Source of the DNA: an uncultured Actinomycetes bacterium
GTDB lineage: Bacteria > Actinomycetota > Acidimicrobiia > Acidimicrobiales > Acidimicrobilacustridaceae
Assembly: GCA_937876315.1 (NCBI GenBank)
Contig: CALEHQ010000028.1
Span: 1 to 64,000, forward strand
Length of the DNA: 64,000 nucleotides
Reading direction: 5' to 3'
Below the pieces are notes generated by a model. It worked only from the letters and a program-made list of their open reading frames with translations, did not search any database and was not told the DNA's origin. The position numbers and the translations under genes were made by a program. Below are positions 34,012 to 42,920 of this stretch, in pieces (within the stretch, counting starts at the first letter, position 1; each line of letters starts with the position of its first letter).

Positions 34012-36450
34012 TTGTCGATCAACACCCCGTCCGCTACTGACTGGGAACGGTGGGGGATTGATCCAGCGTGGCACCGAATGGTGCGTATCGAGCGACCCAA
34101 TGCAGTTGATGTCGAATGGAGCATTCTCGACACCGGTGTTGGTGAACGCGGCACCATCGTTTGCGTTCACGGCAATCCAACCTGGGGCTACCTCTGGAAA
34201 GGCTTCCTGGAAACTCTGAGCCCCGATTGGCGAGTTATTGCTGTCGATCAAACCGGTATGGGTTGGTCAGAACGATCGACACTGCGCACGCTCGAGACCC
34301 GAGTCGCAGAACTCGTTGCGTTTTGCGAACAGCACACATCAGGTCCGCTGGTTCTTGCCGCCCACGACTGGGGTGGCCCAGTTGCTCTTGGCGCAGTGTC
34401 TTCACTCGGCGTGCAGGCCGTGATTCTTGGAAACACTGGTGTTGGGCTTCCTGAGCGCACCCCGATGCCGCCGCTTATCTTAACCGCTCGCCGGTTTGTT
34501 GATCTTTCCTGTCGGCGCAGTCCTGTCTTTGTGAATGGGACCGCAGCGATGACAGAGAAGCGGCATCGCGAAGCGCTCCGGGCTCCGTACCAATCGGCCG
34601 AACGTCGAACAGCAGTTGCCGACTTCGTGGCCGATATTCCGATCTCAGAAAAAGACGTGTCGTGGAACGCACTTCAGAAGTCAGCGAACAACCTCTCGAA
34701 TCTTGATGTTCCGCTTTTGCTTGTATGGGGTGGTCGAGATCGGGTGTTCCACGATCGGTTCTTGGCAGATCTCTTGCAGCGGGCCCCTCATGCCGACGTT
34801 CATCGATTCCCTCAGGCCGCGCATCTCGTTCCGCTCGACGAACCGATGGCTGCAATCGCGTCGACCTGGCTTGAAAGCGTGCTCGGTCCCAAGTCGGTGG
34901 TTGAGGAATCAGCCCGAAATTCGCCAAGCAGCGATTCGTTCGTCCCTATTACCTGCGGATTGTTGTCTCGTTCCAATGATGACGACGCAGCGTTCACCGA
35001 TCGCAATGGCGCTGTCTCTTGGAAGTCGCTTGCCCATGAAGCCACCGACATAGCGCGCATGCTTGTGCGGGCTGGCCTCTCGGTTGGCGATCGAGTCGCC
35101 ATGCTCGTGCCGCCTGGTTCAGATCTCCTCGCGGCGTCGTTTGGAGTGTGGCTCGCCGGTGGAGTGTTGGTTGTCGCCGATAGTGGACTGGGGGCGCGCG
35201 GTCTTCGAACGGTGCTTCGGGGGGCAAACCCGAAGTGGGTATTTGGAACGTCGAAAACTCTCTCCGCTGCGAAAGTGTTGGGATGGACTCCGGGCGCACG
35301 AATGATCTGCACCAGTCGATTCCCGCATGCGATTTCATTAACGACACATCGTTCGTCAACCGCAGTAGATCTTCCCAAACTTCATCCTGAGTTTGAAGCT
35401 GCAGTTGTGCATACGTCGGGTTCGACCGGTCCGGCAAAGCCAGTCCGTTATCGGCATGGTGCGTTGGCCGCGCAACGAGATGTCATTGTTGAATCGTTCA
35501 CAATGTCGGCAGAGCAAGGTTTCCTCACCTCGTTTGCACCGTTCATTTTGTTGGGTCCTGCACTTGGTGTGCCATGTGTACTGCCCGACATCGATGTCAC
35601 GAAGCCCGCCGAACTCGATTTCGACCGTTTCGCTCAGGTCATCAAGTCATCGCGAGTGGATGTTGCATGGCTTTCGCCGGCGTCCGCTCGTCGCATCGTC
35701 GACACCGCTAATGGACGAGCGATTGAACTTCGCCTTGTGATGCTTGCGGGTGCTCCCATTTCCACCCAATTGGCCTCATCAATTGCGGCGGTGACAGGTG
35801 CCGACGTTCGATCGCCATGGGGGATGACCGAAGCAATGCCCATTACCGATGGGGTTGGCGCGACAACATCAGTCGTCGATGGATCCAACACTGGGAAGCC
35901 ACTTGCTGGCGCTGAGGTCATAGTGCTCTCACTCGATGAGTCAGCCCGACAGTCGCTGCCGAACGGCGAGTGGGGCGAACTCGCAGTGCACGCACCCTGG
36001 ATGTTCGATGGATATGACCAGCAGTGGGGAACCGAACAGCACTCGGAATTCATGCTCGACGGTCGACGTTTCCATCGCACTGGTGACCTCGGTCTTATTG
36101 ATGCCTCTGGTGTGCTCCATCAACTGGGTCGGGTGCAACACGCTTTGTATCTGGTAAGGCAAACGGTGCCATGCGTACTCGTTGAAGATCCGGTCTCAAC
36201 CGAACTTGGCCGTCAGGTCGCTGCGGTGGGAGTTGGCCCTGTCGGTACGCAGGTGATTGCGGTCGTGGTTCAGGCCGAAGGAAAACTGCGACTGGCAGAT
36301 GCCCGCACTACCTCACGAGTTCGCCACTGCTCATCATTCGAGATAGCCGCAGTGCTGGAAGGCGAACTTCCCGTCGACATCAGGCATCAGTCGAAGGTCA
36401 AACGCGAGGTTCTTGCAGCCTCGGCATCAGAATTCCTGGCGGGACGATGA
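34012..36450 (+). CDS. oleBC: OleB-OleC fusion: beta-lactone decarboxylase and beta-lactone synthetase
   Basis: An 812-residue bifunctional protein. Residues 1-290 are an alpha/beta hydrolase of the haloalkane-dehalogenase type: VCVHGNPTWGYLWKGFL, nucleophile Asp in LAAHDWGGPVALG, VWGGRDRVF and the His in FPQAAHLV. This is OleB, which splits the beta-lactone to olefin and CO2. From about 320 the chain is an AMP-forming ligase: VVHTSGSTGPAKPVRYRHG is the phosphate-binding loop, SPWGMTEAMPI and FHRTGDLGLID follow, and KVKREVL holds the C-terminal Lys. This is OleC, which makes the beta-lactone from the beta-hydroxy acid using ATP. Fused OleBC is known from some Actinobacteria. A TTG at 34012 is used as start; ATG 34078 is possible. 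Confidence 0.9.
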   Translation: MSINTPSATDWERWGIDPAWHRMVRIERPNAVDVEWSILDTGVGERGTIVCVHGNPTWGYLWKGFLETLSPDWRVIAVDQTGMGWSERSTLRTLETRVAELVAFCEQHTSGPLVLAAHDWGGPVALGAVSSLGVQAVILGNTGVGLPERTPMPPLILTARRFVDLSCRRSPVFVNGTAAMTEKRHREALRAPYQSAERRTAVADFVADIPISEKDVSWNALQKSANNLSNLDVPLLLVWGGRDRVFHDRFLADLLQRAPHADVHRFPQAAHLVPLDEPMAAIASTWLESVLGPKSVVEESARNSPSSDSFVPITCGLLSRSNDDDAAFTDRNGAVSWKSLAHEATDIARMLVRAGLSVGDRVAMLVPPGSDLLAASFGVWLAGGVLVVADSGLGARGLRTVLRGANPKWVFGTSKTLSAAKVLGWTPGARMICTSRFPHAISLTTHRSSTAVDLPKLHPEFEAAVVHTSGSTGPAKPVRYRHGALAAQRDVIVESFTMSAEQGFLTSFAPFILLGPALGVPCVLPDIDVTKPAELDFDRFAQVIKSSRVDVAWLSPASARRIVDTANGRAIELRLVMLAGAPISTQLASSIAAVTGADVRSPWGMTEAMPITDGVGATTSVVDGSNTGKPLAGAEVIVLSLDESARQSLPNGEWGELAVHAPWMFDGYDQQWGTEQHSEFMLDGRRFHRTGDLGLIDASGVLHQLGRVQHALYLVRQTVPCVLVEDPVSTELGRQVAAVGVGPVGTQVIAVVVQAEGKLRLADARTTSRVRHCSSFEIAAVLEGELPVDIRHQSKVKREVLAASASEFLAGR

Positions 36451-37439
36451 AGGTTCTTGTCACCGGGGGATCAAGTCTTCTGGGCCGGACAGTGGCAAAC
36501 CTTCTTGTCGCTCGAGGTGACGATGTGTCCTGCTTCCAGCGAAGTGCATCGGGTTCAAAAGCTGTTGATGTTCTCGGAGACATCCGAGATCGTGCCAAGT
36601 TGGCGGCGGCCGCCGACGGCGTCGACGCTGTGGTTCATCTCGCCGCGCTCGTTGCGCCGAAAGCGCCGTGGGCGGACATGCTGGCGATCAACGTCGACGG
36701 AACTCGCAATGCATTAAGTGCGGCGGTCGCCGGTGGTCGCTTTGTGTACATCTCGAGCCCATCGGTGGCGTTCCATGATCAGGCAAGTGTTGGACTAGGG
36801 GCGCTTGCCGCCGATTATTCCGGCCGCGATGGCTACGCCCGATCAAAAGCTCTCGCCGAGAATGTTGTGCGTTCGGAATCAACAATTCCCACCGTGATTC
36901 TTCGCCCGCACTTGGTGTGGGGTCCGGGTGACACACAACTCATCGGCCGAATCGTCGATCGTGCGCGCTCGGGGAAGTTGGTTCTGCCCGACGGGGGTCG
37001 AGCGCTTGTCGACACCACCTATCTCGATGATGCAGCCGAGGGAATCCTCGCCGGACTCGACCACTGCGTTGCCGGCGACGAGGCCACGACGTTGCCGCTC
37101 GTCATCACCGGTGGGGAACCGAGGCCGCTTCGCGACCTGGTCTCATCCATCCTTGAAGCTGCCGGTGTTCAACGAATGCCGAGGTCCGTGCCCGCCCCCG
37201 TGGCCGGTCTCCTCGGTTCGCTGATGGATCGGGTCTGGCCGGGGTCAGAGCCTCCGCTCACACACTTTGCTGCTCGGCAACTTTCGGTGGCCCACTGGTT
37301 TGACCAGCGCGAGACCAGAAGGATCCTCGGATGGGAGCCGACCGTTGGGCTCGATGAAGGGTTCCATCGACTGCGAGCAGCATTCGCCTCTTTGAGTGAT
37401 TCTGGGCACTCGCAAGGGAATGTGCCCTTAGAGGGTTGA
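36447..37439 (+). CDS. oleD: OleD-type NAD(P)H-dependent beta-ketoacid reductase (extended SDR)
   Basis: A 330-residue extended short-chain dehydrogenase. MKVLVTGGSSLLGRTVANL is the Rossmann motif, followed by VDAVVHLAALVAPK, VYISSPSVAF, the catalytic YARSK (Tyr and Lys) and RPHLVWGPGD. OleD reduces the beta-keto acid from OleA to the beta-hydroxy acid used by OleC. Its ATG overlaps the oleBC stop by four bases (ATGA), showing operon structure. Sterol dehydrogenase-like relatives have similar sequences, so the OleD call depends on the operon context, which is strong. Confidence 0.9.
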   Translation: MKVLVTGGSSLLGRTVANLLVARGDDVSCFQRSASGSKAVDVLGDIRDRAKLAAAADGVDAVVHLAALVAPKAPWADMLAINVDGTRNALSAAVAGGRFVYISSPSVAFHDQASVGLGALAADYSGRDGYARSKALAENVVRSESTIPTVILRPHLVWGPGDTQLIGRIVDRARSGKLVLPDGGRALVDTTYLDDAAEGILAGLDHCVAGDEATTLPLVITGGEPRPLRDLVSSILEAAGVQRMPRSVPAPVAGLLGSLMDRVWPGSEPPLTHFAARQLSVAHWFDQRETRRILGWEPTVGLDEGFHRLRAAFASLSDSGHSQGNVPLEG

Positions 37440-37459
37440 TTGGGTCGGGGTATTTGTTA

Positions 37460-37481
37460 CTATCGCCATAGGAGAAATTAT
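37460..37481 (+). promoter_or_regulatory. SUF-locus motif, copy 1 (upstream of sufB)
   Basis: A 22-bp site with consensus CTAYCSSCRTAG followed by GAGAAATTAY is found before all three SUF transcription units. This copy overlaps a TACTAT -10 candidate (37458-37463), so a bound protein would block initiation. The first 12 bases form a dyad (CTAT-N4-ATAG). Confidence 0.7.
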
Positions 37482-37507
37482 TTCGACCATCCTCCTGGAG
37501 CCCCCTG

Positions 37508-38911
37508 ATGGCCAGCACCGAACTTGATCTTGACCTCGGCCGGTACAAACTCGGCTGGAGCGACGCTGAGGATTACGTCTTTAAGCCCAAACGTGGCCTC
37601 GACGAAAACATCATTAAAGAGATGTCGTGGATGAAGGGCGAGCCCGACTGGATGCGCGATTACCGCCTCAAGTCCTACGCACAATTCCTCAAGCGTCCGA
37701 TGCCCAATTGGGGCGGCGACATGTCAGAGATTTTCTTCGATGACATTTTTTATTACATCAAGCCGACTGATCATCAGGTCGATGCGTGGGACGAACTTCC
37801 CGATTCAGTGAAGGAAACCTACGAGAAGCTCGGAATTCCCGAAGCCGAACGTAAGTACCTCGCCGGCGTTACCGCGCAGTACGAATCCGAAGTTGTGTAC
37901 CACAAGAACCGCGAAGATCTTGAAGCCCAAGGCGTCATCTTCACCGACATGGACACTGCACTTCGCGAGCATCCCGAAATCGTTCGTGCCTACTTCGGCA
38001 CCGTGATTCCGTCGAACGACAACAAGTTCTCTGCACTCAACTCCGCAGTTTGGTCTGGTGGCTCGTTCATCTATGTCCCACCGGGTGTTTCGGTCGAAAT
38101 GCCGCTTCAGGCGTACTTCCGCATCAATGCGGAGAACATGGGTCAGTTCGAACGCACGCTGATCATCGCCGACGAAGGCAGCCAGGTTCATTACATCGAA
38201 GGATGCTCGGCTCCGGTGTACACCTCCGACTCGCTGCATTCAGCAGTCGTTGAAATCATCGTCAAGCCCAGCGCTCGCGTGACGTACACGACTATTCAGA
38301 ATTGGTCGAACAACGTGTTCAACCTCGTCACCAAGCGTGCTCGAGTTGAAGCCGAGGGTCATATGGAATGGATCGACGGAAACATTGGTTCCCGTCTCAC
38401 CATGAAGTACCCAGCGGTGTGGCTCGTTGGCCCCAAGGCCTCGGGCGAGGTTCTGTCAGTTGCCTATGCCGGCCCCGGTCAGCATCAAGACACTGGATCG
38501 AAGATGGTGCACGCTGCACCCGAGACCACCTCGAAGATCGTTTCGAAGTCGATCTCCAAAGATGGTGGTCGCACCTCGTACCGCGGCCTGATCCGAGTCG
38601 AAGACGATGCCTACGGTTGCAAGAGTCACGTGCAGTGCGATGCACTCATTCTCGACGACGATTCCATCTCCGACACGTTCCCGTATATGGAAATCGGTTC
38701 GGGCGATGCCGTCATCGGCCACGAGGCAACAGTCTCCAAGGTGGCCGACGAACAACTCTTCTATCTCATGAGCCGTGGTCTTTCTTCTGAACAGGCCATG
38801 GGCATGGTTGTGAACGGTTTCATTGAACCGATCACTCGCACACTGCCGATGGAATATGCGGTGGAGTGGAGCCGTCTCATCGAACTGCAGATGGAAGGTT
38901 CAGTCGGCTAG
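37508..38911 (+). CDS. sufB: Fe-S cluster assembly scaffold protein SufB
   Basis: A 467-residue SufB, scaffold of the SufBC2D complex that builds [4Fe-4S]/[2Fe-2S] clusters in the cytoplasm. Typical blocks: [77 protein letters not shown], the conserved Cys in that segment, [23 protein letters not shown] and [19 protein letters not shown]. Length is normal. It is separated from sufD by a transporter and a small Cys-rich gene, an unusual break in what is normally a contiguous operon. A GGAG site lies 7 nt before ATG 37508. The 22-bp SUF motif lies 27 nt upstream. Confidence 0.96.
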   Translation: MASTELDLDLGRYKLGWSDAEDYVFKPKRGLDENIIKEMSWMKGEPDWMRDYRLKSYAQFLKRPMPNWGGDMSEIFFDDIFYYIKPTDHQVDAWDELPDSVKETYEKLGIPEAERKYLAGVTAQYESEVVYHKNREDLEAQGVIFTDMDTALREHPEIVRAYFGTVIPSNDNKFSALNSAVWSGGSFIYVPPGVSVEMPLQAYFRINAENMGQFERTLIIADEGSQVHYIEGCSAPVYTSDSLHSAVVEIIVKPSARVTYTTIQNWSNNVFNLVTKRARVEAEGHMEWIDGNIGSRLTMKYPAVWLVGPKASGEVLSVAYAGPGQHQDTGSKMVHAAPETTSKIVSKSISKDGGRTSYRGLIRVEDDAYGCKSHVQCDALILDDDSISDTFPYMEIGSGDAVIGHEATVSKVADEQLFYLMSRGLSSEQAMGMVVNGFIEPITRTLPMEYAVEWSRLIELQMEGSVG

Positions 38912-38991
38912 TTCGGCTGCCGTACGCTCACGTCATCGACGCGAATGAGAAACATCTGATTGAGCGGCGCGAGCATCGCGCTGTTGCAGAC

Positions 38992-39867
38992 GTGCTGATT
39001 TCGTCGGTTCTTTTCGCAGGCTGCAATATCGCTTGGCGCTATGGCAGCGGTCCGGCAATTGCCATTGTCGGATTCCGTGTTGCTTTAGGCGCGCTCGTTG
39101 CGGTGGCGATTGCTCGCGGTCAGCGTGCCGGGTCTTGGCTCGATCCGCTTCGCGTCCGTTCGGGTCGAATTGCAGTCGCCATTCAGGTAGTTGGGCTTGT
39201 TGCGGCCGGGACGATGTTTCGGACGTTGGACGGGCCGCTTGCTGGACTCGCGCTCGCGTGCACCCCGGCAGTTGCATTGCTAGTTCGTGATCGAGCCGGA
39301 AGGTTCTCAACGTTTGCGGCACTCGGTTCATCACTTGCCGCCGTTATCGGGCTGACGGTCGCCGCCGGGGACGAAGGAGTCAACGCGGTGACCTGGGCAG
39401 GTGCCGCGATTGCGGTTGGGTTTATCGCTGTTGAGGTAGTCGGACTTCGTACCTCTGAACTCGCAGTTGAAGATGGCCTCAATCCCACGGCGATTGTGTC
39501 GTCAACGATGATCAGTGGATCGATCATCTTGTTGCCGCTTGGGTTGATGTTCGGGGCATTCCAGCAGCCGTGGACAATCTGGGGAGCGCTCGGCGCGGCT
39601 CTAGCGGTTGCATTGTTCGGCACGGTCGGACGCGTCTTACGAACAGCGGCGCTGCCAGCCGCTGGAGTGACCGCGGTTGCAGCCAGCTCACAGATCAACG
39701 TTCTGTTCACTGCGCTTGGCGGCGTGTTGTTGCTTGATGATTCGGTGACTGCGGTGAGCCTCGTGTGCACTTTGCTGGCTGCTGCTCTCGGAGCTACGGC
39801 GGTTGTGGCCGCAGCTCGCTGGCGACTTTCTCGGAAGCCCGATCTCGGCCTCGCGTTGGATTCCTGA
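38992..39867 (+). CDS. EamA/DMT-family transporter-like membrane protein
   Basis: A membrane protein of about 291 residues with ten hydrophobic segments in two repeated halves, the EamA (drug/metabolite transporter) pattern: AWRYGSGPAIAIVGFRVALG in the first half and FTALGGVLLLDDSVTAVSLV near the end. Substrate unknown. The start is uncertain: the frame is open from ATG 38866 inside the 3' end of sufB, and GTG 38992 is the first start codon after the sufB stop; a TACGCT box at 38928-38933 hints at initiation near 38940. It sits between sufB and a Cys-rich small gene within the SUF locus, which may be insertion or a linked function. Confidence 0.72.
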   Translation: MLISSVLFAGCNIAWRYGSGPAIAIVGFRVALGALVAVAIARGQRAGSWLDPLRVRSGRIAVAIQVVGLVAAGTMFRTLDGPLAGLALACTPAVALLVRDRAGRFSTFAALGSSLAAVIGLTVAAGDEGVNAVTWAGAAIAVGFIAVEVVGLRTSELAVEDGLNPTAIVSSTMISGSIILLPLGLMFGAFQQPWTIWGALGAALAVALFGTVGRVLRTAALPAAGVTAVAASSQINVLFTALGGVLLLDDSVTAVSLVCTLLAAALGATAVVAAARWRLSRKPDLGLALDS

Positions 39868-39890
39868 CGCTCGAATGAAACACTGTCGCC

Positions 39891-40235
39891 ATGCCGATGC
39901 GTGAGGAATGTAAGCAGTTCGAAAGCCGTAGCTACGCCAATGGTGAAACGGTGCGGAAGTGCAACCTTGATTTAGCCCCCGAAGCACCTTGGCGCTGTCC
40001 AGCGAACTGTCCGAGTTACGAGCGACGGCTGGTGGACGTTGACTGGCACCACGGTTCGTTGATTATTTCTCCGACGCCACCAGAGCCTGAAGCAGAGGGC
40101 ATTGCCGAACTGCTCGATGCGGCCGAAGACATCGTGAACGCTATTGGCCCTCAGGTCCTTGCTGATCTAGAGATCGAACAGAAAAAAGCCAATAGCCGGA
40201 TAGGTCGACTGAAGCGGAAATTCCGGCGTTCCTAA
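39891..40235 (+). CDS. small Cys-containing conserved-looking protein
   Basis: A 114-residue protein I do not recognise. The N-terminal 45 residues hold four Cys in a pattern C-x15-C-x12-C-x3-C (EECKQFESRSYANG, KCNLDLAPEAPWRCPANC), which would suit a metal or cluster site; the middle is acidic and the end is strongly basic (KKANSRIGRLKRKFRR). It is located directly before the sufD promoter and after the EamA gene in the SUF locus, so a role in iron-sulfur metabolism is plausible but unproven. Coding is supported by the clean frame and by Cys conservation-like pattern only. Confidence 0.6.
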   Translation: MPMREECKQFESRSYANGETVRKCNLDLAPEAPWRCPANCPSYERRLVDVDWHHGSLIISPTPPEPEAEGIAELLDAAEDIVNAIGPQVLADLEIEQKKANSRIGRLKRKFRRS

Positions 40236-40242
40236 ACTGGCC

Positions 40243-40264
40243 GTAATTTCTCCTATGCGGGTAG
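40243..40264 (-). promoter_or_regulatory. SUF-locus motif, copy 2 (upstream of sufD)
   Basis: Minus-strand copy of the CTAYCSSCRTAG + GAGAAATTAY site. It overlaps the -10 box at 40262-40267, again compatible with repression. Confidence 0.7.
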
Positions 40265-40267
40265 GAT
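40262..40267 (+). promoter_or_regulatory. -10 box of a leaderless promoter (sufD operon)
   Basis: TAGGAT ends 7 nt before GTG 40275; its first three bases are part of the SUF motif. Confidence 0.5.
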
Positions 40268-40274
40268 TATTCCC

Positions 40275-41510
40275 GTGTCTTCCCCCCAATGGCTTGTAGA
40301 TAGACGTTCCGCGGCCGTCCAGACCGACCAGTTCGCCATGCCTTCTTCCGAAGAAGAGGTCTGGCGCTACAGCCGCGTTGCCGACGTTGATCTGAACCAG
40401 TGGGCCATCGTGAGCGACCGATCCGAAGGCGTTCCCGCTGAAGCGTCAGCGCTCCTTGAATCACTCGGGCATCTCTCCGGAGCGGTAGTTGTTCGCAACG
40501 GCGCAGTTGTTGCATCTCGACTCGACGAGGCCCTCAGTGCAAAGGGTGTGTATGTCGGCTCGCTTGTTGACGGCCCCGATGCGCAGAATTCGCTCGGCGT
40601 TGTTGCCGATGGCGGTCCCGACGTGTTTGGACGCCTCAACGATGCCAACTTCCTCGATGGCGTGCTCGTTCATGTGCCCGCCGGTGTCACCGTCGAAGCA
40701 CCGATCGCCATTATCGATTGGATCGATATCGATGGTTCGGCGGTTTACCCCCGCCTTGTCGTCCGGGTCGGTGCCGATGCCGATGTGCGCGTTCTCGACT
40801 GGCATGGTTCGGCTGACGTCGCAGCATTCGTTTCTCCGCTCGTTGAACTCGATGTTGATCGCGCTGGTCGCCTTTCCTACGGCAACGTGCAGTTGCGAGG
40901 TCCGCGGGTGTGGCAGATCGCTTCGCAGGTCAGTCGAGTTCTCAATGACGGAACGCTGACTGCATCACATGCCGGACTTGGGTGCGACTACGGCCGTATG
41001 CGTACTGATTGTGAACTCCTCGGCCGCGGCGCAACGGGCAATCTCAGCGCCGTGTACTTCGGCACTGGTTCACAAACGCTTGATTTCCGCACCTTTCAGC
41101 ATCATGCGGCGCCTGATACGAACTCCAACCTTCTGTTCAAGGGTGCCGTTGGCGGGCAGTCACGTTCGATCTACACCGGTCTCATTCGTGTGGAAAAAGA
41201 CGCACGGGGCACGAACGCTTTCCAGACCAATCGCAATTTGAAACTTTCTGACACTGCTTGGGCGGAGTCAGTGCCGAATCTGGAAATTGAAACTAATGAT
41301 GTGAAGTGCAGCCACGCATCCACGGTTGGTCCCGTTGACGAGGAACAGGTCTTTTATCTCGAAAGTCGTGGCGTACCGACCGAAATCGCCGAGCGATTGA
41401 TTGTTGCCGGATTCTTCGACGAAGTTCTTGAGGAGTTCCCGGTCGCTGCTGCAGTGCCGCTGATTGCGGCCGCAATTGATGAACGACTTGATGCAGGAGT
41501 GAACTCATGA
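40275..41510 (+). CDS. sufD: Fe-S cluster assembly protein SufD
   Basis: A 411-residue SufD, the partner of SufB and SufC. The beta-helix core is marked by VHVPAGVTVEAPIAIIDWI, VRVGADADVRVLDWHGS, NLSAVYFGTGSQTLDFRTFQ, HHAAPDTNSNLLFKGAVGG with the conserved His, and CSHASTVGPVDEEQVFYLES. The C-terminus carries the SufB/D signature SRGVPTEIAERLIVAGFFDE. The GTG is 7 nt behind a TAGGAT box. The stop overlaps the Rieske gene start by 4 bp (ATGA), which places sufD, the Rieske gene and sufC in one operon. Confidence 0.94.
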   Translation: MSSPQWLVDRRSAAVQTDQFAMPSSEEEVWRYSRVADVDLNQWAIVSDRSEGVPAEASALLESLGHLSGAVVVRNGAVVASRLDEALSAKGVYVGSLVDGPDAQNSLGVVADGGPDVFGRLNDANFLDGVLVHVPAGVTVEAPIAIIDWIDIDGSAVYPRLVVRVGADADVRVLDWHGSADVAAFVSPLVELDVDRAGRLSYGNVQLRGPRVWQIASQVSRVLNDGTLTASHAGLGCDYGRMRTDCELLGRGATGNLSAVYFGTGSQTLDFRTFQHHAAPDTNSNLLFKGAVGGQSRSIYTGLIRVEKDARGTNAFQTNRNLKLSDTAWAESVPNLEIETNDVKCSHASTVGPVDEEQVFYLESRGVPTEIAERLIVAGFFDEVLEEFPVAAAVPLIAAAIDERLDAGVNS

Positions 41511-41821
41511 CACTCGAACGGGTTTGTTCCGTCCAAGATGTTCCCGATGGCGAGGTTCGACGTTTCGATTTTGGTTCTGTGCGTATCGCTCTCGCCCACA
41601 TCGGCGGCGCGTTCTATGCAATTGGTGATCGCTGCACTCATCTCGACGTCTCACTCTCCGAGGGTGAAGTACACGCCAAGACATGCGAGCTTGAATGCCC
41701 GAAACACGGCAGTTGCTTCTCGCTCGAAACGGGTATCCCGAACTCGCTTCCCGCAACGAAGGCCGTTCCGACCTATGTCGTGCGTATCGACGACGCCGAC
41801 GTGTATGTGGAGATCGACTGA
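41507..41821 (+). CDS. Rieske [2Fe-2S] ferredoxin-like protein
   Basis: A 104-residue Rieske protein. Cluster ligands are the CTH of GDRCTHLDVSLSEG and the CPKH of ECPKHGSCFSLETG, each giving one Cys and one His. Proteins of this NirD/biphenyl-dioxygenase-ferredoxin type occur between sufD and sufC in several Actinobacteria, where they are believed to serve as electron carriers in cluster assembly or as an early acceptor. The start overlaps the sufD stop; the sufC ATG follows 1 nt after the stop. Confidence 0.93.
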   Translation: MTLERVCSVQDVPDGEVRRFDFGSVRIALAHIGGAFYAIGDRCTHLDVSLSEGEVHAKTCELECPKHGSCFSLETGIPNSLPATKAVPTYVVRIDDADVYVEID

Positions 41822-41822
41822 C

Positions 41823-42614
41823 ATGGGTGAACTTCGAATTCAAGGCCTCATGGCTGAAGTTGCAGGTCGCCAGATCCTTAATGGCGTTGATCTCGTCGTG
41901 AAGTCCGGGGAGGTCCATGCGGTGATGGGCCCGAATGGTGCAGGTAAGTCAACGCTTTCACATGTACTCATGGGCAAGCCTGGTTACACCGTGACCGGTG
42001 GCTCGGTGACGATCGATGGGGTCGATCTGCTTTCGCTCCCGACTTACGAGCGGGCCAAGGCTGGTCTGTTCTTGGCCATGCAGTACCCGGTCGAGGTTCC
42101 TGGCGTAAGCCTTGAAGAACTCCTTACCGAAGCGCTTTCGGCGCAGGGTCGCGACGCGTCGGTAGTTCACGCAACTGTTGCTGGGGAAGCCGAGCGCATT
42201 GGATTGGCGACTCGCCTTCTTGACCGACCCGTCAATGTTGATCTCTCCGGTGGCGAGAAGAAGCGCAATGAAACGATGCAGCTCGCAGTGTTGCGCCCGA
42301 AATTTGCCATTCTTGATGAGCTTGATTCAGGCCTCGACGTTGATGCGCTTCGTGCGTGTTCGCGTCGCGTTGAAGCGGCCACGACCGAGTTCGATCTTGG
42401 TGTTCTTGCAATTACCCATTACTCACGCCTGCTTGAAGAGCTCAAGCCCGATGTTGTGCATGTGCTTGCACAAGGTCGCATTGTTGCGGCTGGCGGACCA
42501 GAACTTGCTGATGAACTCGAACGCACCGGTTATGCCGAGTGGGTTGAGGAAGAAACCCCGGCGACAGCTGTGGCCGATCCATTTGCTGATCCCTTTGCCG
42601 ACCCGTTCGCATGA
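41823..42614 (+). CDS. sufC: SufC-type ABC ATPase (copy 1) with DPFA-repeat tail
   Basis: A 263-residue SufC ATPase that powers the SufBD scaffold. Walker A is MGPNGAGKST, the signature loop VDLSGGEKKRNE, Walker B AILDELDSGLD, and the His switch LAITHYSRLL. It stands in the sufD operon. Compared with the second copy at 45912 it has ELDSG in place of ETDSG in the Walker B region and a C-terminal extension ending ADPFADPFADPFA, a threefold DPFA repeat. It overlaps the pterin dehydratase gene by 4 bp. Confidence 0.9.
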   Translation: MGELRIQGLMAEVAGRQILNGVDLVVKSGEVHAVMGPNGAGKSTLSHVLMGKPGYTVTGGSVTIDGVDLLSLPTYERAKAGLFLAMQYPVEVPGVSLEELLTEALSAQGRDASVVHATVAGEAERIGLATRLLDRPVNVDLSGGEKKRNETMQLAVLRPKFAILDELDSGLDVDALRACSRRVEAATTEFDLGVLAITHYSRLLEELKPDVVHVLAQGRIVAAGGPELADELERTGYAEWVEEETPATAVADPFADPFADPFA

Positions 42615-42907
42615 GCCCACGCGATCGGGTTCTAGCGCCTGAAGAGGTCGCCGACCGATTGGCGAGCGTTCCCGAGTGGGAAATGGTCAACGGACATCTT
42701 CACCGCGAATTTACTTACGCCAACTTCGCTGAGGCGTGGGCGTTCATGAACCGAGTTGCTCCGATTGCCGAACAACTCGATCATCACCCCAATTGGTCCA
42801 ATGTTTGGAACAGCGTCGTGATCGATATCACGAGTCATGACAGCGGTGGACCAACCGAACGATGCTTCGCTTTGGCAAAGGGCATCGACGGAGTGGTCAG
42901 TATCTGA
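42611..42907 (+). CDS. 4a-hydroxytetrahydrobiopterin dehydratase-like protein
   Basis: A 98-residue pterin-4a-carbinolamine dehydratase (PCD/DCoH) fold. The active-site signature AEQLDHHPNWSNVWNSVV, with two consecutive His and the following Pro-Asn-Trp, is present. It regenerates quinonoid pterin cofactors after aromatic amino acid hydroxylation in eukaryotes and some bacteria; other bacteria use the fold in molybdopterin metabolism or as an accessory. No pterin hydroxylase is near. Translation is coupled to sufC through a 4-bp overlap, so it belongs to the SUF operon. Confidence 0.88.
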   Translation: MSPRDRVLAPEEVADRLASVPEWEMVNGHLHREFTYANFAEAWAFMNRVAPIAEQLDHHPNWSNVWNSVVIDITSHDSGGPTERCFALAKGIDGVVSI

Positions 42908-42920
42908 CAGGATCGGCGCC

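Noticed and set aside
38866-38991. EamA gene starting at ATG 38866 inside sufB
   Set aside because: It would overlap the end of sufB by 46 bp with no ribosome site; the region before the first membrane helix looks non-coding, although the true start remains uncertain.
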